Part shown: positions 28,822 to 38,985 of the stretch, piece after piece
Layout of the letters: each line of letters starts with the position of its first letter
Numbering within the stretch: position 1 is the first letter of the stretch
Assembly: GCF_900116205.1 (NCBI RefSeq)
Contig: NZ_FOZS01000001.1
Location: 1 to 64,000 of the forward strand
DNA length: 64,000 nucleotides
Direction: 5' to 3'
DNA from: Halostagnicola kamekurae
GTDB taxonomy: Archaea; Halobacteriota; Halobacteria; Halobacteriales; Natrialbaceae
Notes under the pieces: model-generated
The model's input: only the letters and a program-made list of their open reading frames with translations
Database searches by the model: none
Told to the model about the DNA's origin: nothing
Translations under genes and position numbers: made by a program

Positions 28822-30876
28822 GTGAGCGACACTCGAGGCCCGCTACAACCGGACCGTCCAGACGCCGCCGAGCCGTTCGAGGTCGACGCACCCTTCGACC
28901 CCGCCGGCGACCAGCCCGAGGCGATCGAGGAGTTAGCCGAGGGGTTCCGATCGGGGGCGGACAAACAGACCCTGCTGGGCGTGACGGGGTCGGGAAAGAC
29001 CAACACCGTCTCGTGGACGATCGAGGAGATCCAGCAGCCGACGCTGGTGATCGCCCACAACAAGACGCTGGCGGCCCAGCTCTACGAGGAGTTCAGGAAC
29101 CTGTTTCCGAACAACGCCGTCGAGTACTTCGTCTCTTACTACGACTACTACCAGCCCGAGGCCTACGTCGAGCAGAGCGACACCTACATCGACAAGGACG
29201 CCTCGATCAACGACGAGATCGACCGGCTTCGCCACTCCGCGACGCGCTCGCTTTTGACCCGCGAGGACGTGATCGTCGTCGCGTCCGTCTCCGCGATCTA
29301 CGGCCTCGGCGACCCGCGAAACTACATCGACATGTCCCTGCGACTCGAGGTCGGCGAGGAGGTCGGCCGCGACGAACTCCTAAAGCGGCTCGTAGACCTG
29401 AACTACGAGCGCAACGACGTCGACTTCACGCAGGGCACGTTCCGCGTGCGCGGCGACACCGTCGAGATCTACCCGATGTACGGCCGCTACGCGGTCCGGG
29501 TCGAACTCTGGGGCGACGAAATCGATCGCATGATCAAGGTCGATCCGCTCGAGGGTGAGGCTAAAGGCAAACAGCAGGCCGTGCTCGTCCACCCGGCGGA
29601 GCACTACTCGATTCCGGAAACGAAACTCGAGACCGCGATGGACGAGATCCGAGACGACCTGGATTCACGGATCAGCTACTTCGAGCGCCAGGGCGACCTC
29701 GTCGCCGCCCAGCGGATCGAAGAGCGGACGACCTTCGACCTCGAGATGATGCAGGAAACGGGCTACTGTTCGGGTATCGAGAACTACTCGCTGTACCTCT
29801 CGGATCGCGAGTCGGGAGAGGCCCCCTACACGCTGCTCGATTACTTCCCCGAGGACTTCCTCACCGTCGTTGACGAATCCCACCAGACCATCCCCCAGAT
29901 CCGGGGCCAGTACGCCGGCGATAAGTCCCGCAAGGACTCGCTGGTCGAGAACGGGTTCCGACTGCCGACGGCCTACGACAACCGCCCGCTCACCTTCGAG
30001 GAGTTCGAGGAAAAGACCGACCGGACGCTGTACGTCTCGGCGACGCCAAGCGACTACGAGCGCGAGGAGAGCGACCAGATTGTCGAGCAGATCGTTCGAC
30101 CGACCCACCTCGTCGACCCCGAGGTGGAGATCTCGTCCGCCAGCGGGCAGGTCGACGACCTGATGGACCGCATCGACGACCGCATCGAGCGCGACGAGCG
30201 CACCCTCGTGACGACGCTCACCAAGCGGATGGCCGAGGACCTGACCGAGTACCTCGAGGAAGCAGGCGTGAACGTCGCGTACATGCACGACGAGACCGAC
30301 ACCTTGGAGCGCCACGAGATCATCCGCTCGCTTCGATTGGGCGAGATCGACGTGCTCGTCGGCATCAACCTCCTGCGGGAGGGACTGGACATCCCCGAGG
30401 TGAGCCTCGTCGCGATCCTCGACGCCGACCAGGAAGGGTTCCTCCGCAGCGAGACCACGCTCGTCCAGACGATGGGCCGGGCCGCCCGAAACGTCAACGG
30501 CGAGGTCGTCCTCTACGCCGACGATCCCTCGAGCGCGATGGCCGACGCCATCGAGGAGACCCAGCGCCGCCGCCGGATTCAACAGCGGTACAACGAGGAA
30601 CACGGCTACGAACCGACCACGATCGAGAAGGAAGTCGGCGAGACGAACCTCCCGGGGAGCAAGACAGATACCACCGAAATCTCCGGACGCGAACTCGCGG
30701 ACGACGACGAGGCGGCGCGGTACGTACAGGACTTAGAGGATCGGATGGAGGAAGCCGCGGAGAACCTCGAGTTCGAACTGGCGGCCGACATTCGAGACCG
30801 GATTCGGGAGGTGCGCGAGGAGTTCGAACTCGAGAGCGACGAAGAGGGAATCGCGCCGCCGGCCGAGGAGTTCTGA
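28822..30876 (+). CDS. uvrB: Excinuclease ABC subunit B
   Basis: A 684-residue damage-verifying helicase of nucleotide excision repair. Walker A is GVTGSGKT (residues 53-60); the beta-hairpin shows [10 protein letters not shown]; the DEAD-like box is VVDESH; the helicase motif VI reads QTMGRAARN; and the C-terminal UVR domain (about 635-670) binds UvrC. The start is the GTG at 28822 ([14 protein letters not shown]), which matches the family, rather than the GTG at 28795. uvrC lies 3.5 kb away on the other strand. Confidence 0.97.
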   Translation: MSDTRGPLQPDRPDAAEPFEVDAPFDPAGDQPEAIEELAEGFRSGADKQTLLGVTGSGKTNTVSWTIEEIQQPTLVIAHNKTLAAQLYEEFRNLFPNNAVEYFVSYYDYYQPEAYVEQSDTYIDKDASINDEIDRLRHSATRSLLTREDVIVVASVSAIYGLGDPRNYIDMSLRLEVGEEVGRDELLKRLVDLNYERNDVDFTQGTFRVRGDTVEIYPMYGRYAVRVELWGDEIDRMIKVDPLEGEAKGKQQAVLVHPAEHYSIPETKLETAMDEIRDDLDSRISYFERQGDLVAAQRIEERTTFDLEMMQETGYCSGIENYSLYLSDRESGEAPYTLLDYFPEDFLTVVDESHQTIPQIRGQYAGDKSRKDSLVENGFRLPTAYDNRPLTFEEFEEKTDRTLYVSATPSDYEREESDQIVEQIVRPTHLVDPEVEISSASGQVDDLMDRIDDRIERDERTLVTTLTKRMAEDLTEYLEEAGVNVAYMHDETDTLERHEIIRSLRLGEIDVLVGINLLREGLDIPEVSLVAILDADQEGFLRSETTLVQTMGRAARNVNGEVVLYADDPSSAMADAIEETQRRRRIQQRYNEEHGYEPTTIEKEVGETNLPGSKTDTTEISGRELADDDEAARYVQDLEDRMEEAAENLEFELAADIRDRIREVREEFELESDEEGIAPPAEEF

Positions 30877-31111
30877 GCGAACATCGGTCAGAGTGCGGTC
30901 CTCGAGTCGTCGCGCTTGCGTATTGGAATCGAGCACGGCGACATTACTCCGGTTTCGAACCACGCTAACAGTAGATTCGCGATTTATTCATCCAGAACAT
31001 TCAAAATACCTGGAAGTGAAGCGGGGCTTATCACTGATTATCTCACCGAGCGTCCGTCTGAGAAGTAGAATTTCAACAGTGAAAAGTGTACAGAATTAGA
31101 TACTATGATTG

Positions 31112-31339
31112 ATGGCTCGTGACTTGACCTTCGGAAACTTCTTGAAGGACTTGGGAATGCGAATTGGGGCAGCAGCCGTAGTTTTAGGTATATTCTTTGG
31201 TCTCGGATATCTCAACCGAACTGATTTCCTCGGTCTTTCGAGTCTTCTTGGTAACCGCCTTGTGTTCTTTGCTGTAGCTTTCCTACTGATTGGAATCGCA
31301 TCCCTTGCCTGGATCGTATTCCAGCGATACAGGCGGTGA
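31112..31339 (+). CDS. Small membrane protein, unknown
   Basis: A 75-residue protein with two hydrophobic segments (about 16-36 and 48-68), starting MARDLTFGNF and ending FQRYRR. The base composition is lower in GC than neighbouring genes. A TTG three bases upstream is an alternative start. No family is recognised. It sits between uvrB and the second inverted-repeat arm. Confidence 0.55.
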   Translation: MARDLTFGNFLKDLGMRIGAAAVVLGIFFGLGYLNRTDFLGLSSLLGNRLVFFAVAFLLIGIASLAWIVFQRYRR

Positions 31340-31469
31340 ATACGCATTCGTGATTGCCGAATTGGTCTTGTAGTTTCCCACACATTCCTAGATGGGAAAA
31401 TGTATTACCAGCCGCTAGCAGAGGGAACGTCGGGAACCACGGTGAACGTTCCGTATCGCGCCAACACAG

Positions 31470-31606
31470 ATTCCCACACCGCTCACGGGTCACTGCGTTC
31501 CCGTTCGCACTTCGAGAACCTCACCTCGTTCGGATCTCGTGCTCGCCAACCGATTCGTTCGCTTCCGGATCGTTTCTCCCCGCTCGCTCACTCATTCAGT
31601 GGAAGA
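31470..31606 (+). repeat. Inverted repeat arm 2
   Basis: The plus strand (TTCCCACACCGCTCACGGGT to CAGTGGAAGA) matches the reverse complement of 24544-24668. The whole stretch 31340-31781 has no credible gene; the sequence beyond the arm is unremarkable. Confidence 0.75.
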
Positions 31607-31781
31607 CCTAAGCGTCTTCCGAGCAACCGCTCGTTCCACTCGCGACGACCTTGTGCAGTGGTATCGGCTGTCTTCGCCGGCGCTCAGCCAGCCGACAGCG
31701 CGCGCCACCGCTTTCCGGCTCTCAGCTCACAGCCTGAAGAAGTACGGAAAACATCGGTAACCTGCCGTTACACGCGGACGG

Positions 31782-33005
31782 TCACAGCACGCCGAATCCG
31801 AACTGAGCCATGCCGAAGACGGGGCCCCACAGGAGGTGGAGCGCGACGCCGACGACGACGGCCGGCAGGAAGTTGTAGATCGTCGCGACGATGGCCGCCT
31901 TGGCGTCGACGGCCAACAGCGGGAACAGCGCGTCGCCGTCCTGGGCGATTGCGTTCGCGGAGAGCGCGGAGAACGGCAGTCCGCCCTCGGCGTAGACGCT
32001 CGCCAGCAGGATCTGCGGGCCACAGCCGGGGATCAACCCGACCATCGCGCCGCCGATCGGTGCGAGCACGCCCGCCGTCGCCGCGATGGCCGTGACGTCC
32101 AGCCCGGTCAGGACGACGGCGTACTCGTAGACGAGGAAGGCGACGAGCACCCAGACGGTGACGAAACTCGTCTCCATCGCCGCGTGGGTGAGCGTATCGT
32201 AGATCGACCCGAAGGAGTCTCGAGCCCGCGCAACCTCTCCCTCGCCGACGTAGTGGCGGCCGACGCCGTAGAGGTACAGCGACAGCACCGCGCCGGAGAT
32301 GCCGACGATGGTGAACAGGCCGTCGAATCCGAGACCGAGCGCGAGCGGTACCTCGGGGCCGCCCCGAAGCAGGTAGAGGGTCCCGAGTCCGAGTCCCACG
32401 AGCGCGGCGGCCCACCACAGGACGTGCGCGAGGTGTGAAAGCGGCGTGAGCACTCGAGAGACCCGATCCGGCCCCGACTCGTGGGAGTGGGTCGGGGACG
32501 GGCCGCCGTAGTCGTGGGCGGGGTTGGGTCCGACGCCGTTGTTGACCACGGTCCCGCCGTCGGCCATCGCCGGCGAGAGTTGGGAGACGGCGTTGTCGAC
32601 TCGAGTGACGCCCAGTCCGACGGAGTCGACGAGGTAGCCGGTCGCGACGGAGGCGGCGAATGCGATGGCGTATGCGTACAGCGCGGCCTCGGGCGCGAGC
32701 GCGAGGATCACGAACGCCGAGTCGCCGGCGGTCGCGCCGAGCGTCGCGACGACGGTCCCGAAGCTAACCGTGCCGCGGACGTAGAGCGGCATGACGATAA
32801 TCGCACCGCCACAGCCGGGGGTCAATCCCAGAAGTCCGCCGAACAGGACTTGCAGTCGCTCGTTGTTCTCGATCGCGCCGACCACGGCACCGTCGGTCCA
32901 GTACTGGATCAGACCGAACGCGAGTATCGTCACCGCGACGAACGTGCTCACCTGCACGTAACCGTCCCGGAGGGAAGCGAAAAGAACGTCTAGCAGTTCG
33001 TTCAC
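31782..33005 (-). CDS. ArsP_2-type putative metal (manganese) exporter
   Basis: A 407-residue protein with about ten membrane segments. Two related motifs, GLTPGCGGAIIVMPLYVRG and GLIPGCGPQILLASVYAEG, mark the two halves and are typical of the putative heavy-metal transporter family ArsP_2, often labelled manganese transporter. A His/Asp-rich cytoplasmic loop (about residues 150-180, HDYGGPSPTHSHES) lies between the halves. The promoter carries a palindrome resembling DtxR/SirR sites, so metal-dependent control is likely. Confidence 0.85.
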   Translation of the reverse strand: MNELLDVLFASLRDGYVQVSTFVAVTILAFGLIQYWTDGAVVGAIENNERLQVLFGGLLGLTPGCGGAIIVMPLYVRGTVSFGTVVATLGATAGDSAFVILALAPEAALYAYAIAFAASVATGYLVDSVGLGVTRVDNAVSQLSPAMADGGTVVNNGVGPNPAHDYGGPSPTHSHESGPDRVSRVLTPLSHLAHVLWWAAALVGLGLGTLYLLRGGPEVPLALGLGFDGLFTIVGISGAVLSLYLYGVGRHYVGEGEVARARDSFGSIYDTLTHAAMETSFVTVWVLVAFLVYEYAVVLTGLDVTAIAATAGVLAPIGGAMVGLIPGCGPQILLASVYAEGGLPFSALSANAIAQDGDALFPLLAVDAKAAIVATIYNFLPAVVVGVALHLLWGPVFGMAQFGFGVL

Positions 33006-33043
33006 GGGCGCTCACCCAGAGATTGGCTCTGGCTGGCCCAGGG

Positions 33044-33068
33044 TTTAGACATCTCTAAAAATATATTT
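33044..33068 (-). promoter_or_regulatory. TATA box and palindromic operator of the metal exporter
   Basis: A TATA-like AAATATATTTT (33058-33068 on the minus strand) runs directly into the inverted repeat TTTAGACATCTCTAAA (33044-33059). The arms TTTAG/CTAAA with a six-base centre match the shape of haloarchaeal DtxR/SirR-family operators. Its place between TATA and the expected transcript start (about 33035) would allow a regulator to block or alter initiation. Confidence 0.6.
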
Positions 33069-33182
33069 GCCACCGTGCGGTAAATAGTTGCTGGTCTCTG
33101 CAACCTCGGCGGCGAGAGCCAGGAACCGGCGAAATAGAGAGATAAACGGGTCGACTCGTCCGGTCACGACTCTATTGCGCTC

Positions 33183-33293
33183 GAGACGGCGATATATCGA
33201 GACGACTACACCTGAGACGCAGGTACCTCGAGACGACGACACTCCGAGACCGCTACACCTCGGGACCGCTACACCCCAGAACCGTTATACTTC
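33183..33293 (+). repeat. Seven tandem degenerate 16-bp units
   Basis: Units beginning GAGACGGC, GAGACGAC, GAGACGCA, GAGACGAC, GAGACCGC, GGGACCGC and AGAACCGT follow each other with a period of 16 (one of 15). Most share the core GAGAC-N5-ACACCTC. The last unit overlaps the stop codon and last codons of the acetyltransferase. A 16-base period does not preserve frame, so it is non-coding expansion. Confidence 0.75.
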
Positions 33294-33890
33294 TAGCGTG
33301 TAGACCACTTCGGGGTAGAACTCGCCGGCGATTTCGACCTCGCCCTCGTCGGTTCGTTCGAATCCGAGCGACTCGTAGAAGCCCCGTCCCTCGTCGTTGA
33401 ACGCGAAGTCGATCAGCTGAATGCGCTCGATATCGTACGCCTCGAGTTGGATCCTGAGCCGTTCGTGGAGTCGGGTGCCGATCCCGCGGCCCTGAAAATC
33501 GGGGTGGACGTACAGCCGAAGCACGTCGGCCGTCTCGCCGTGGACGACGGCCTGGGCGAACCCGACGATTCGATCGCCCGCGTCGTTACCGGATTCGGCG
33601 GCAGGTTCTTCGCCGGCAGGTTCGGCGGCGGCGGTCGAGCGGGCGTCCCACTCGTTGACCGGAGTGTCGTCTGCACGATCGCTCGAGCCTTCGCCCGCGG
33701 CGTCTTCGACTTCGACGACGAGGACGACGGTCCCCGGGGCCTCGAGCGGGATCGCACCCGCGCCGTACCACTCGTCGATCGCCCAGTCGATCGTCTCCGC
33801 GTCGAGTTCGTCGTAGGTGTCGTGCCACGTCTCCCGGGCGACCGCTCTGATCGACTCGAGGTCGTCCGCAGTCGCGGGTCGAACGTGCAT
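33285..33890 (-). CDS. GNAT-family N-acetyltransferase
   Basis: A 201-residue acetyltransferase. The N-terminus VRPATADDLESIRAVA and the acetyl-CoA loop HPDFQGRGIGTRL, then YESLGFERT, are classic. A roughly 35-residue acidic and Ala-rich insertion (about 70-105) interrupts strands 3 and 4, a common haloarchaeal feature. The substrate is unknown. Its 3' end is built from the last unit of the tandem repeat. Confidence 0.93.
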   Translation of the reverse strand: MHVRPATADDLESIRAVARETWHDTYDELDAETIDWAIDEWYGAGAIPLEAPGTVVLVVEVEDAAGEGSSDRADDTPVNEWDARSTAAAEPAGEEPAAESGNDAGDRIVGFAQAVVHGETADVLRLYVHPDFQGRGIGTRLHERLRIQLEAYDIERIQLIDFAFNDEGRGFYESLGFERTDEGEVEIAGEFYPEVVYTLEV

Positions 33891-34043
33891 ACCAGGTGGT
33901 TGGGCCGAGAGCCCTAAAGGTGTTCTCGGCGCTCAGGTGAGATGTAAGTCGGTGCGGAGTTCTCGCTGGCGATGGCTCGGTCTCTGCCAGCACGCCGACA
34001 CGACGTCCCGGCACGGTACCGATGCGGACCGAACCGCGGCCGC

Positions 34044-34367
34044 TCAACCGCGTATTTCGAACCCGCGATCTCGTAGCAGATCGGGCACTCGATCCCGGTG
34101 GTCGCCCTGAATCTCGATCCGTCCGTCGTCGACGGTTCCGCCCGCGCCGACGGCGCTCTTGAGATCCGATGCAACCGACTGGACCTCCGAATTCGGAAGA
34201 TCGAACCCCTCGATGATGGTGACGGGCTTGTCGTAGCGCCGGCGCTCCATGCGAATCGAGAGCGTCTGCTGGGAGCTCTCGAGGTCGCCCTGACTGTCGA
34301 GTTCGTCGAGCAAATCGTCGATCGAATCGTCGTTTGCCACACGATAGCATTCTTCGTCGGAAGTCAT
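34044..34367 (-). CDS. SUI1/eIF1-family translation factor (YciH-like)
   Basis: A 107-residue protein. Residues 35-107 form a SUI1 domain (ERRRYDKPVTIIEGFD, LKSAVGAGGTVDDGRIEIQGDHRDRV, RGFEIRG). An acidic 30-residue tail precedes it. SUI1 proteins bind the small ribosomal subunit and control start-codon choice. The ATG at 34367 gives a normal length. Confidence 0.93.
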   Translation of the reverse strand: MTSDEECYRVANDDSIDDLLDELDSQGDLESSQQTLSIRMERRRYDKPVTIIEGFDLPNSEVQSVASDLKSAVGAGGTVDDGRIEIQGDHRDRVPDLLRDRGFEIRG

Positions 34368-34424
34368 AACGCTGTCCCTGCGACCGTCGGGCGAACGCGA
34401 CGGCTCGAGTGCCGGCCCAGCGGC

Positions 34425-36167
34425 TCAGAGTCTCGACTCGATCGTCTCGGCCGTCTTCGATCCGACGCCCTCGACGCTCCGAAGATCCTCGAGGGAGGCC
34501 TCGCGGACGTTTTCGACGCTGCCGAAGCGACCGAGCAACCGCTTTCGCGTCTCGGGGCCGACCCCCGGAACGTCGTCTAACACCGTCTTCACCTCGTCGC
34601 GGATCGTCTGGTGGTACTGGACCGCAAAGCGGTGAGACTCGTCGCGCACACGCTGGAGCAGGTGCAGGTGCGGGGCGTCCGACGGCCAGGAGAACTCCCG
34701 ATCGGGCGTGATGACCGTCTCCTCGGCCTTGGCCAGCGCGATCGCCGGAACGTCCCAGCCCACCATCTCGAGCGCGTCTCGAGCCGCCTCGAGCTGACCC
34801 TCCCCGCCGTCGATCACCAGCAGGTCGGGGTCCGGGCGGTCGTCCCGGCCCTCGACGGCGCGGCGGGCGCGCCACTCGAGCAGCGCCCGCATGTTGTCGT
34901 AGTCGTCGTTCTGATCGGCGAGTTTCTTCCGGCGATAATCGGCCTTTTCGGCGTTGCCGTCGACGAACGCGACGTTGCTGCCGACCGCCGATTTCCCCTG
35001 GGCGTGGCTCACGTCGAACCCCTCGAGCCGATCGGCCGCCTCGAGGCCGAGCGCGTCGGCGAGCATGCCACACTCGTCGCGACCGCCGACGTTCCGCCGA
35101 GCGTTTTTCAGCGCGAGGTCGACGAGTTTCGCCTCGCGGCCGGCACCCGGAACGCGGACGTCGATTCCTTCCGTCTCGAGCCAGCCCGCGACCTCCTCGT
35201 CGCCGTGGCGCTCGGGGAGCAACAGGGCGTCCGGCAGGTCCCGCTCGGCGTAGTACTGGACGAGAAACGCCGCGAGGACGGACGCGACGCGCTCGGTCTC
35301 GCTGTCGGGGGCCGGCGCTTCGACGCGGTGGCGGTCCCGTTCGACCAGCTTGCCGTCTTCGGCGCGGAGTCGCGCGACCGTCGCGTTCTCGCCTTCGATC
35401 GCGACGCCGAGCACGTCGACGGCCCGTTCGTTGCCGGCCGACTGAACGGCTTCGCCGCCCTCGCCGTGGAACGCCTCGACCGACTCGAGTCGGTCCCGAA
35501 GGTTGGCCGCGCGTTCGAACTGCTTGTCCTGTGCCGCCTCTTCCATCTCCCGCCGAAGCGGGTCCGCGAGGATTCCGGTCTCGCCCTCGAGAAACCGCTC
35601 GACGACGGTCACGTCCTCGACGTAGCTCTCGAGGTCGATCTCTCGCGTGCAGGGGGCGGTACAGAGGCCCATCTCGTAGTCGAGACACGGCCGGTCCCGA
35701 CCCGAGTACTTGTGGTCCGAACAGCCCCGGACGCCGTAGGTCTCTCGCAGCGCTTTGACGACGGTCTCTACCCGACCCTTGTTCGTGTACGGCCCGAAGA
35801 CGGTCGCGGACTCGTTCGGATCGCGCGTGATCTCGATCCGCGGGGCCGCGTGGTCGGTCAACTGGACCATCGGGTAGGACTTGTCGTCTTTCAGTCGGAC
35901 GTTGTAGCGGGGCTGGTGGCGCTTTATCAGGTTCGCCTCGAGCAACAGCGCCTGGGTTTCCGTGTCCGTGACGGCTATCTCGATGTCGTCGGCGCGATCG
36001 ACCATCCGCCGGATCCGAGCGCTTCGCGGATCGGCGTACGAGTGCACCCGATCCCGTAGGTCGACGGCCTTCCCGACGTAGAGGGTCGCCTCGTCGGCGC
36101 GAAACTGGTAGACGCCGGGCTCGCGCGGCAGCGACCGCGCCCGCTCGCGAACCGTCTCGGCGTTCAT
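34425..36167 (-). CDS. uvrC: Excinuclease ABC subunit C
   Basis: A 580-residue dual-incision nuclease. The GIY-YIG domain is at residues 10-90 (PGVYQF, LYVGKA), a Cys-rich patch follows ([21 protein letters not shown] is split between two loops), the UVR motif lies at about 195-230, the RNase H-like 5' nuclease contains GFDVSHAQG and [10 protein letters not shown], and tandem helix-hairpin-helix motifs end the protein ([25 protein letters not shown]). The ATG at 36167 is chosen over an upstream extension that is Arg-rich filler. It acts with the UvrB of this window. Confidence 0.97.
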   Translation of the reverse strand: MNAETVRERARSLPREPGVYQFRADEATLYVGKAVDLRDRVHSYADPRSARIRRMVDRADDIEIAVTDTETQALLLEANLIKRHQPRYNVRLKDDKSYPMVQLTDHAAPRIEITRDPNESATVFGPYTNKGRVETVVKALRETYGVRGCSDHKYSGRDRPCLDYEMGLCTAPCTREIDLESYVEDVTVVERFLEGETGILADPLRREMEEAAQDKQFERAANLRDRLESVEAFHGEGGEAVQSAGNERAVDVLGVAIEGENATVARLRAEDGKLVERDRHRVEAPAPDSETERVASVLAAFLVQYYAERDLPDALLLPERHGDEEVAGWLETEGIDVRVPGAGREAKLVDLALKNARRNVGGRDECGMLADALGLEAADRLEGFDVSHAQGKSAVGSNVAFVDGNAEKADYRRKKLADQNDDYDNMRALLEWRARRAVEGRDDRPDPDLLVIDGGEGQLEAARDALEMVGWDVPAIALAKAEETVITPDREFSWPSDAPHLHLLQRVRDESHRFAVQYHQTIRDEVKTVLDDVPGVGPETRKRLLGRFGSVENVREASLEDLRSVEGVGSKTAETIESRL

Positions 36168-36289
36168 CGGCGGCCCTAGGCGTTCGACGACTTTCAGCCT
36201 ACCGTCACAGCGATTCCCACACCGACGCGAGCGACCGCTCGATCGCCCGCGATCCGACGGCTGGTGCCGCTCGACGCGACAGTTTCTCG

Positions 36290-36583
36290 GTGGTCGCCGC
36301 ACAACGAAAAAAAAAAAGTGACTCGACGGAACGGTGCTGGCTGGTCGAACGGACCTTCGACGACCGAAACCTCGTGACGATCGTCTACGCGACCCCCGAC
36401 GGGTCGCGGTACCACCAGCGGGAACGATCGGCGACGTCCCTCCGGGAGGGATCGACGGTGACCGCGGCGGCCGACATCGATCCGGACGAACTCGAGGCAG
36501 TCACCGACGAAGAGACGAGAGCGCGCTACGCGGCCGAGGTAGAGCGAATCGCGAGCACACACGATCCCGACGACGCAGTCTAA
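36290..36583 (+). CDS. Small conserved haloarchaeal protein, unknown
   Basis: A 97-residue protein. After a Lys-rich start, residues 16-60 form a beta-rich part ([21 protein letters not shown]) and the end is an acidic helix ([16 protein letters not shown]). The start is the GTG at 36290; an 11-base poly(A) tract lies just inside the gene (36307-36317), making the reading frame liable to slippage. Divergent from uvrC. I recognise only the general type. Confidence 0.6.
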   Translation: MVAAQRKKKSDSTERCWLVERTFDDRNLVTIVYATPDGSRYHQRERSATSLREGSTVTAAADIDPDELEAVTDEETRARYAAEVERIASTHDPDDAV

Positions 36584-36687
36584 GTGCGGGGAGATATCGA
36601 AAATAGCCAATACGCTCTCCAGAACGGTTTTCTCGCCGCCTGTACTCGGTGGAAAAACCTTATCAATTCTGGGTGAAATGGACACCT

Positions 36688-37611
36688 ATGGCTGCGATAG
36701 AAGCCACCGCCCTGACAAAATCCTACGGTCGGACGCTCGCGCTCGAGGACCTCTCCTTCGAGGTCCGCGAAGGCGAAGTGTTCGGCTTTTTGGGTCCAAA
36801 CGGTGCCGGAAAGTCCACGACGATCAATATCCTCCTCGACTTCATCCGGCCGACCGCCGGCGAGGTGAACGTCCTCGGGATGGATGCACAGGCACGGAGC
36901 CGCGACATCCGCCAGCGAACCGGCGTCCTCCCCGAAGGGTTCGAGACCTACGACCGGCTCACCGGTCGCCAGCACCTCGAGTTCGCCCTCGACTCGAAGG
37001 GTGCCGACGACGATCCGGACGAGCTCTTAGAGCGGGTCGGCATCCCCGACGCCGGCGACCGAAAGGCCGGCGGCTACTCGAAGGGGATGTCCCAGCGACT
37101 CATGCTCGCGATGGCGCTTATCGGCGAACCCGACCTCCTGATTCTCGACGAGCCCTCGACGGGACTCGACCCCAACGGGGCTCGGGAAATGCGCGAGATC
37201 GTCCTCGAGGAAGCAGACCGCGGCGCAACCGTCTTCTTCTCGAGCCACATCATGGAGCAGGTCGAAGCCGTCTGCGACCGCGTCGGCATCCTCAAGGACG
37301 GCCAGATGGTCGCCGTCGACACCGTCGAAGGCCTGCGCGATTCGGTCAGCACCGGCACGACGCTTCGGATCACCGTCGACCGAATCGACAGCGGGGCGGT
37401 CGACGACATCCGCGCGATGCCGGAAGTCAACTCCATCAGAACGGACGAGAGCGGCCCGTCGCTCATCGTCGAGTGTAACGGATCGAAAACGACCGTTCTG
37501 AACGAGATCGAACAGCAGGGACTCGAAGTCCGGGACTTCCAGACCAAGGAGGCGTCGCTCGAGGACGTCTTCCAGTCGTACACGACCGGACGGGAGGTGC
37601 GCGCCCAATGA
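36688..37611 (+). CDS. ABC transporter ATP-binding protein
   Basis: A 307-residue ATPase. Walker A is GPNGAGKST (about residues 37-45), the signature YSKGMSQRL is at about 130-138, Walker B is LLILDEPSTGLDP, and the H-loop is SSHIME. A C-terminal extension of 80 residues is typical of ABC-2 type exporter subunits (NatA/CcmA-like). The start follows a TATA-like ACCTTATCAA, and the stop overlaps the permease start by four bases. The substrate is unknown. Confidence 0.95.
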   Translation: MAAIEATALTKSYGRTLALEDLSFEVREGEVFGFLGPNGAGKSTTINILLDFIRPTAGEVNVLGMDAQARSRDIRQRTGVLPEGFETYDRLTGRQHLEFALDSKGADDDPDELLERVGIPDAGDRKAGGYSKGMSQRLMLAMALIGEPDLLILDEPSTGLDPNGAREMREIVLEEADRGATVFFSSHIMEQVEAVCDRVGILKDGQMVAVDTVEGLRDSVSTGTTLRITVDRIDSGAVDDIRAMPEVNSIRTDESGPSLIVECNGSKTTVLNEIEQQGLEVRDFQTKEASLEDVFQSYTTGREVRAQ

Positions 37612-38573
37612 GCACCGAGACCGCGAGCAGTTCGGGATCGGGTTCGGCGACGAGTTCGATCAATCTCGAGAGCGTCCGCGCAGTCGCGAAGAAGGACTTC
37701 CAGGACGCGGTGCGCTCGTGGGTGTTCTGGGGACTGAGTTTCCTCTTCTTCCTGTTGCTGGTCGGTATCACGGGCGGAATAGCGTATTTCAGTACCGGTT
37801 CCGGGTCGACGCAGGAATTGACGACGGGTGGGCTCATTTCGATCGTTAGGGATGTGACGCGGGTCATTATCCCACTGATCGCATTGATATTGGGCTGGAA
37901 ATCGATCGCCGGAGAGCGAGAGAGCGGCACCATCAAAGTGTTGCTCTCGCTCCCGCACTCGCGAAAGGACGTGGTGCTCGGCAAACTGATCGGCCGCTCT
38001 GCCGTACTGTCGCTGTCGATGATCATCGGGTTCGGTCTCGCGGCCATCGTCGTCGCCGGCCTACTCGGTAGCTTCGACATCGCGCAGTACGTCGGATTAC
38101 TCGGAATGTCGATCCTCTACGGCATCGCGTACACCGGCATCGCCGTCTCGCTCTCCTCGCTTACCAAATCGACGACGCTTGCCGGTGGTGCGGTCTTCGG
38201 CGTCTTCCTGCTATTTTACGGTGCCTGGTACCTCATCCGCATCGGATTCAGTATGCTGGTGCAGCGGGACATAATCAGTGGGGTCACGTACACGCGGACG
38301 ACCGAGTTATCAGATGGGACGACTAGGGAGATGACGGGGGAGCGGGTTCCCGATTTCGTATTGTTCCTCGACTCACTCGATCCGGGAACCGCCTTCAATA
38401 ACGCGCTCTCGATCGTGAGTCCGGCCATCGACGGCGTCAGATATCCGGATTACATATTCCCGAACGGCATGCCGTTCTACCTCGAGGATTGGGTCTCCTT
38501 TATCATCCTGCTTTGCTGGATCGTCATTCCGACCGCCATCGCACTCTGGCGGTTCGACCGCGTCGACCTGTAA
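37608..38573 (+). CDS. ABC-2 type permease
   Basis: A 321-residue membrane protein, partner of the preceding ATPase (ATGA overlap). Six hydrophobic segments are seen (first at about 42-64, last at about 293-315). The motif GWKSIAGERESGTIKVLLSLPHS before segment 3 is the hallmark of NatB/GldF-like ABC-2 permeases. A long outer loop with charged residues (about 225-275) lies before the last segment. Confidence 0.93.
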   Translation: MSTETASSSGSGSATSSINLESVRAVAKKDFQDAVRSWVFWGLSFLFFLLLVGITGGIAYFSTGSGSTQELTTGGLISIVRDVTRVIIPLIALILGWKSIAGERESGTIKVLLSLPHSRKDVVLGKLIGRSAVLSLSMIIGFGLAAIVVAGLLGSFDIAQYVGLLGMSILYGIAYTGIAVSLSSLTKSTTLAGGAVFGVFLLFYGAWYLIRIGFSMLVQRDIISGVTYTRTTELSDGTTREMTGERVPDFVLFLDSLDPGTAFNNALSIVSPAIDGVRYPDYIFPNGMPFYLEDWVSFIILLCWIVIPTAIALWRFDRVDL

Positions 38574-38592
38574 CACGCATATTTCTTCCGTT

Positions 38593-38985
38593 TTAGGCCT
38601 CGGACGTACCGTACTCCTCGAGAACCGATCGTAACGCGGTCGAGAGTTCCTCGAACCGCTCCATCGAGAGCGGGTCGGTCGTCACCCAGACGCCGAGTTC
38701 GCCGCTGATGACGCGCGTGAGGTAGCCGTTTTCGAACATCCGAATCGTCGCCTCGTACTCGCCGAGCTGGGTGTTTCGGTACGCCGACTGCGACCGAAAG
38801 CCGAGCGCCTCGTGTTCGGCGAAGCCGACGAGGTCTGCGGTCCGCTCGAGGTCCGAGCGGAGATACAGCTGTTCGACCTCGTCTTCGGTGAAGTAGGTGA
38901 TGCTCCGGAGTTCGTCGCCAACCGCGGTTCGACAGACACTCAGGAGTTCGTCGACCAATTCCTGATCGATGCTACCAGTGCTCAT
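38593..38985 (-). CDS. Conserved haloarchaeal protein (DUF7522-like)
   Basis: A 130-residue soluble acidic protein with alternating helices and strands (LRSITYFTEDEVEQLYLRSD; LGEYEATIRMFENGYLTR). It is the type of stand-alone conserved haloarchaeal protein with unknown role; the DUF number is recalled, not checked. It is convergent with the ABC transporter operon. Confidence 0.7.
   Translation of the reverse strand: MSTGSIDQELVDELLSVCRTAVGDELRSITYFTEDEVEQLYLRSDLERTADLVGFAEHEALGFRSQSAYRNTQLGEYEATIRMFENGYLTRVISGELGVWVTTDPLSMERFEELSTALRSVLEEYGTSEA

Noticed and set aside
24336-31781. Possible integrated virus or complete mobile element between the repeat arms
   Set aside because: No integrase, transposase or capsid gene is present, and the segment contains the core gene uvrB.
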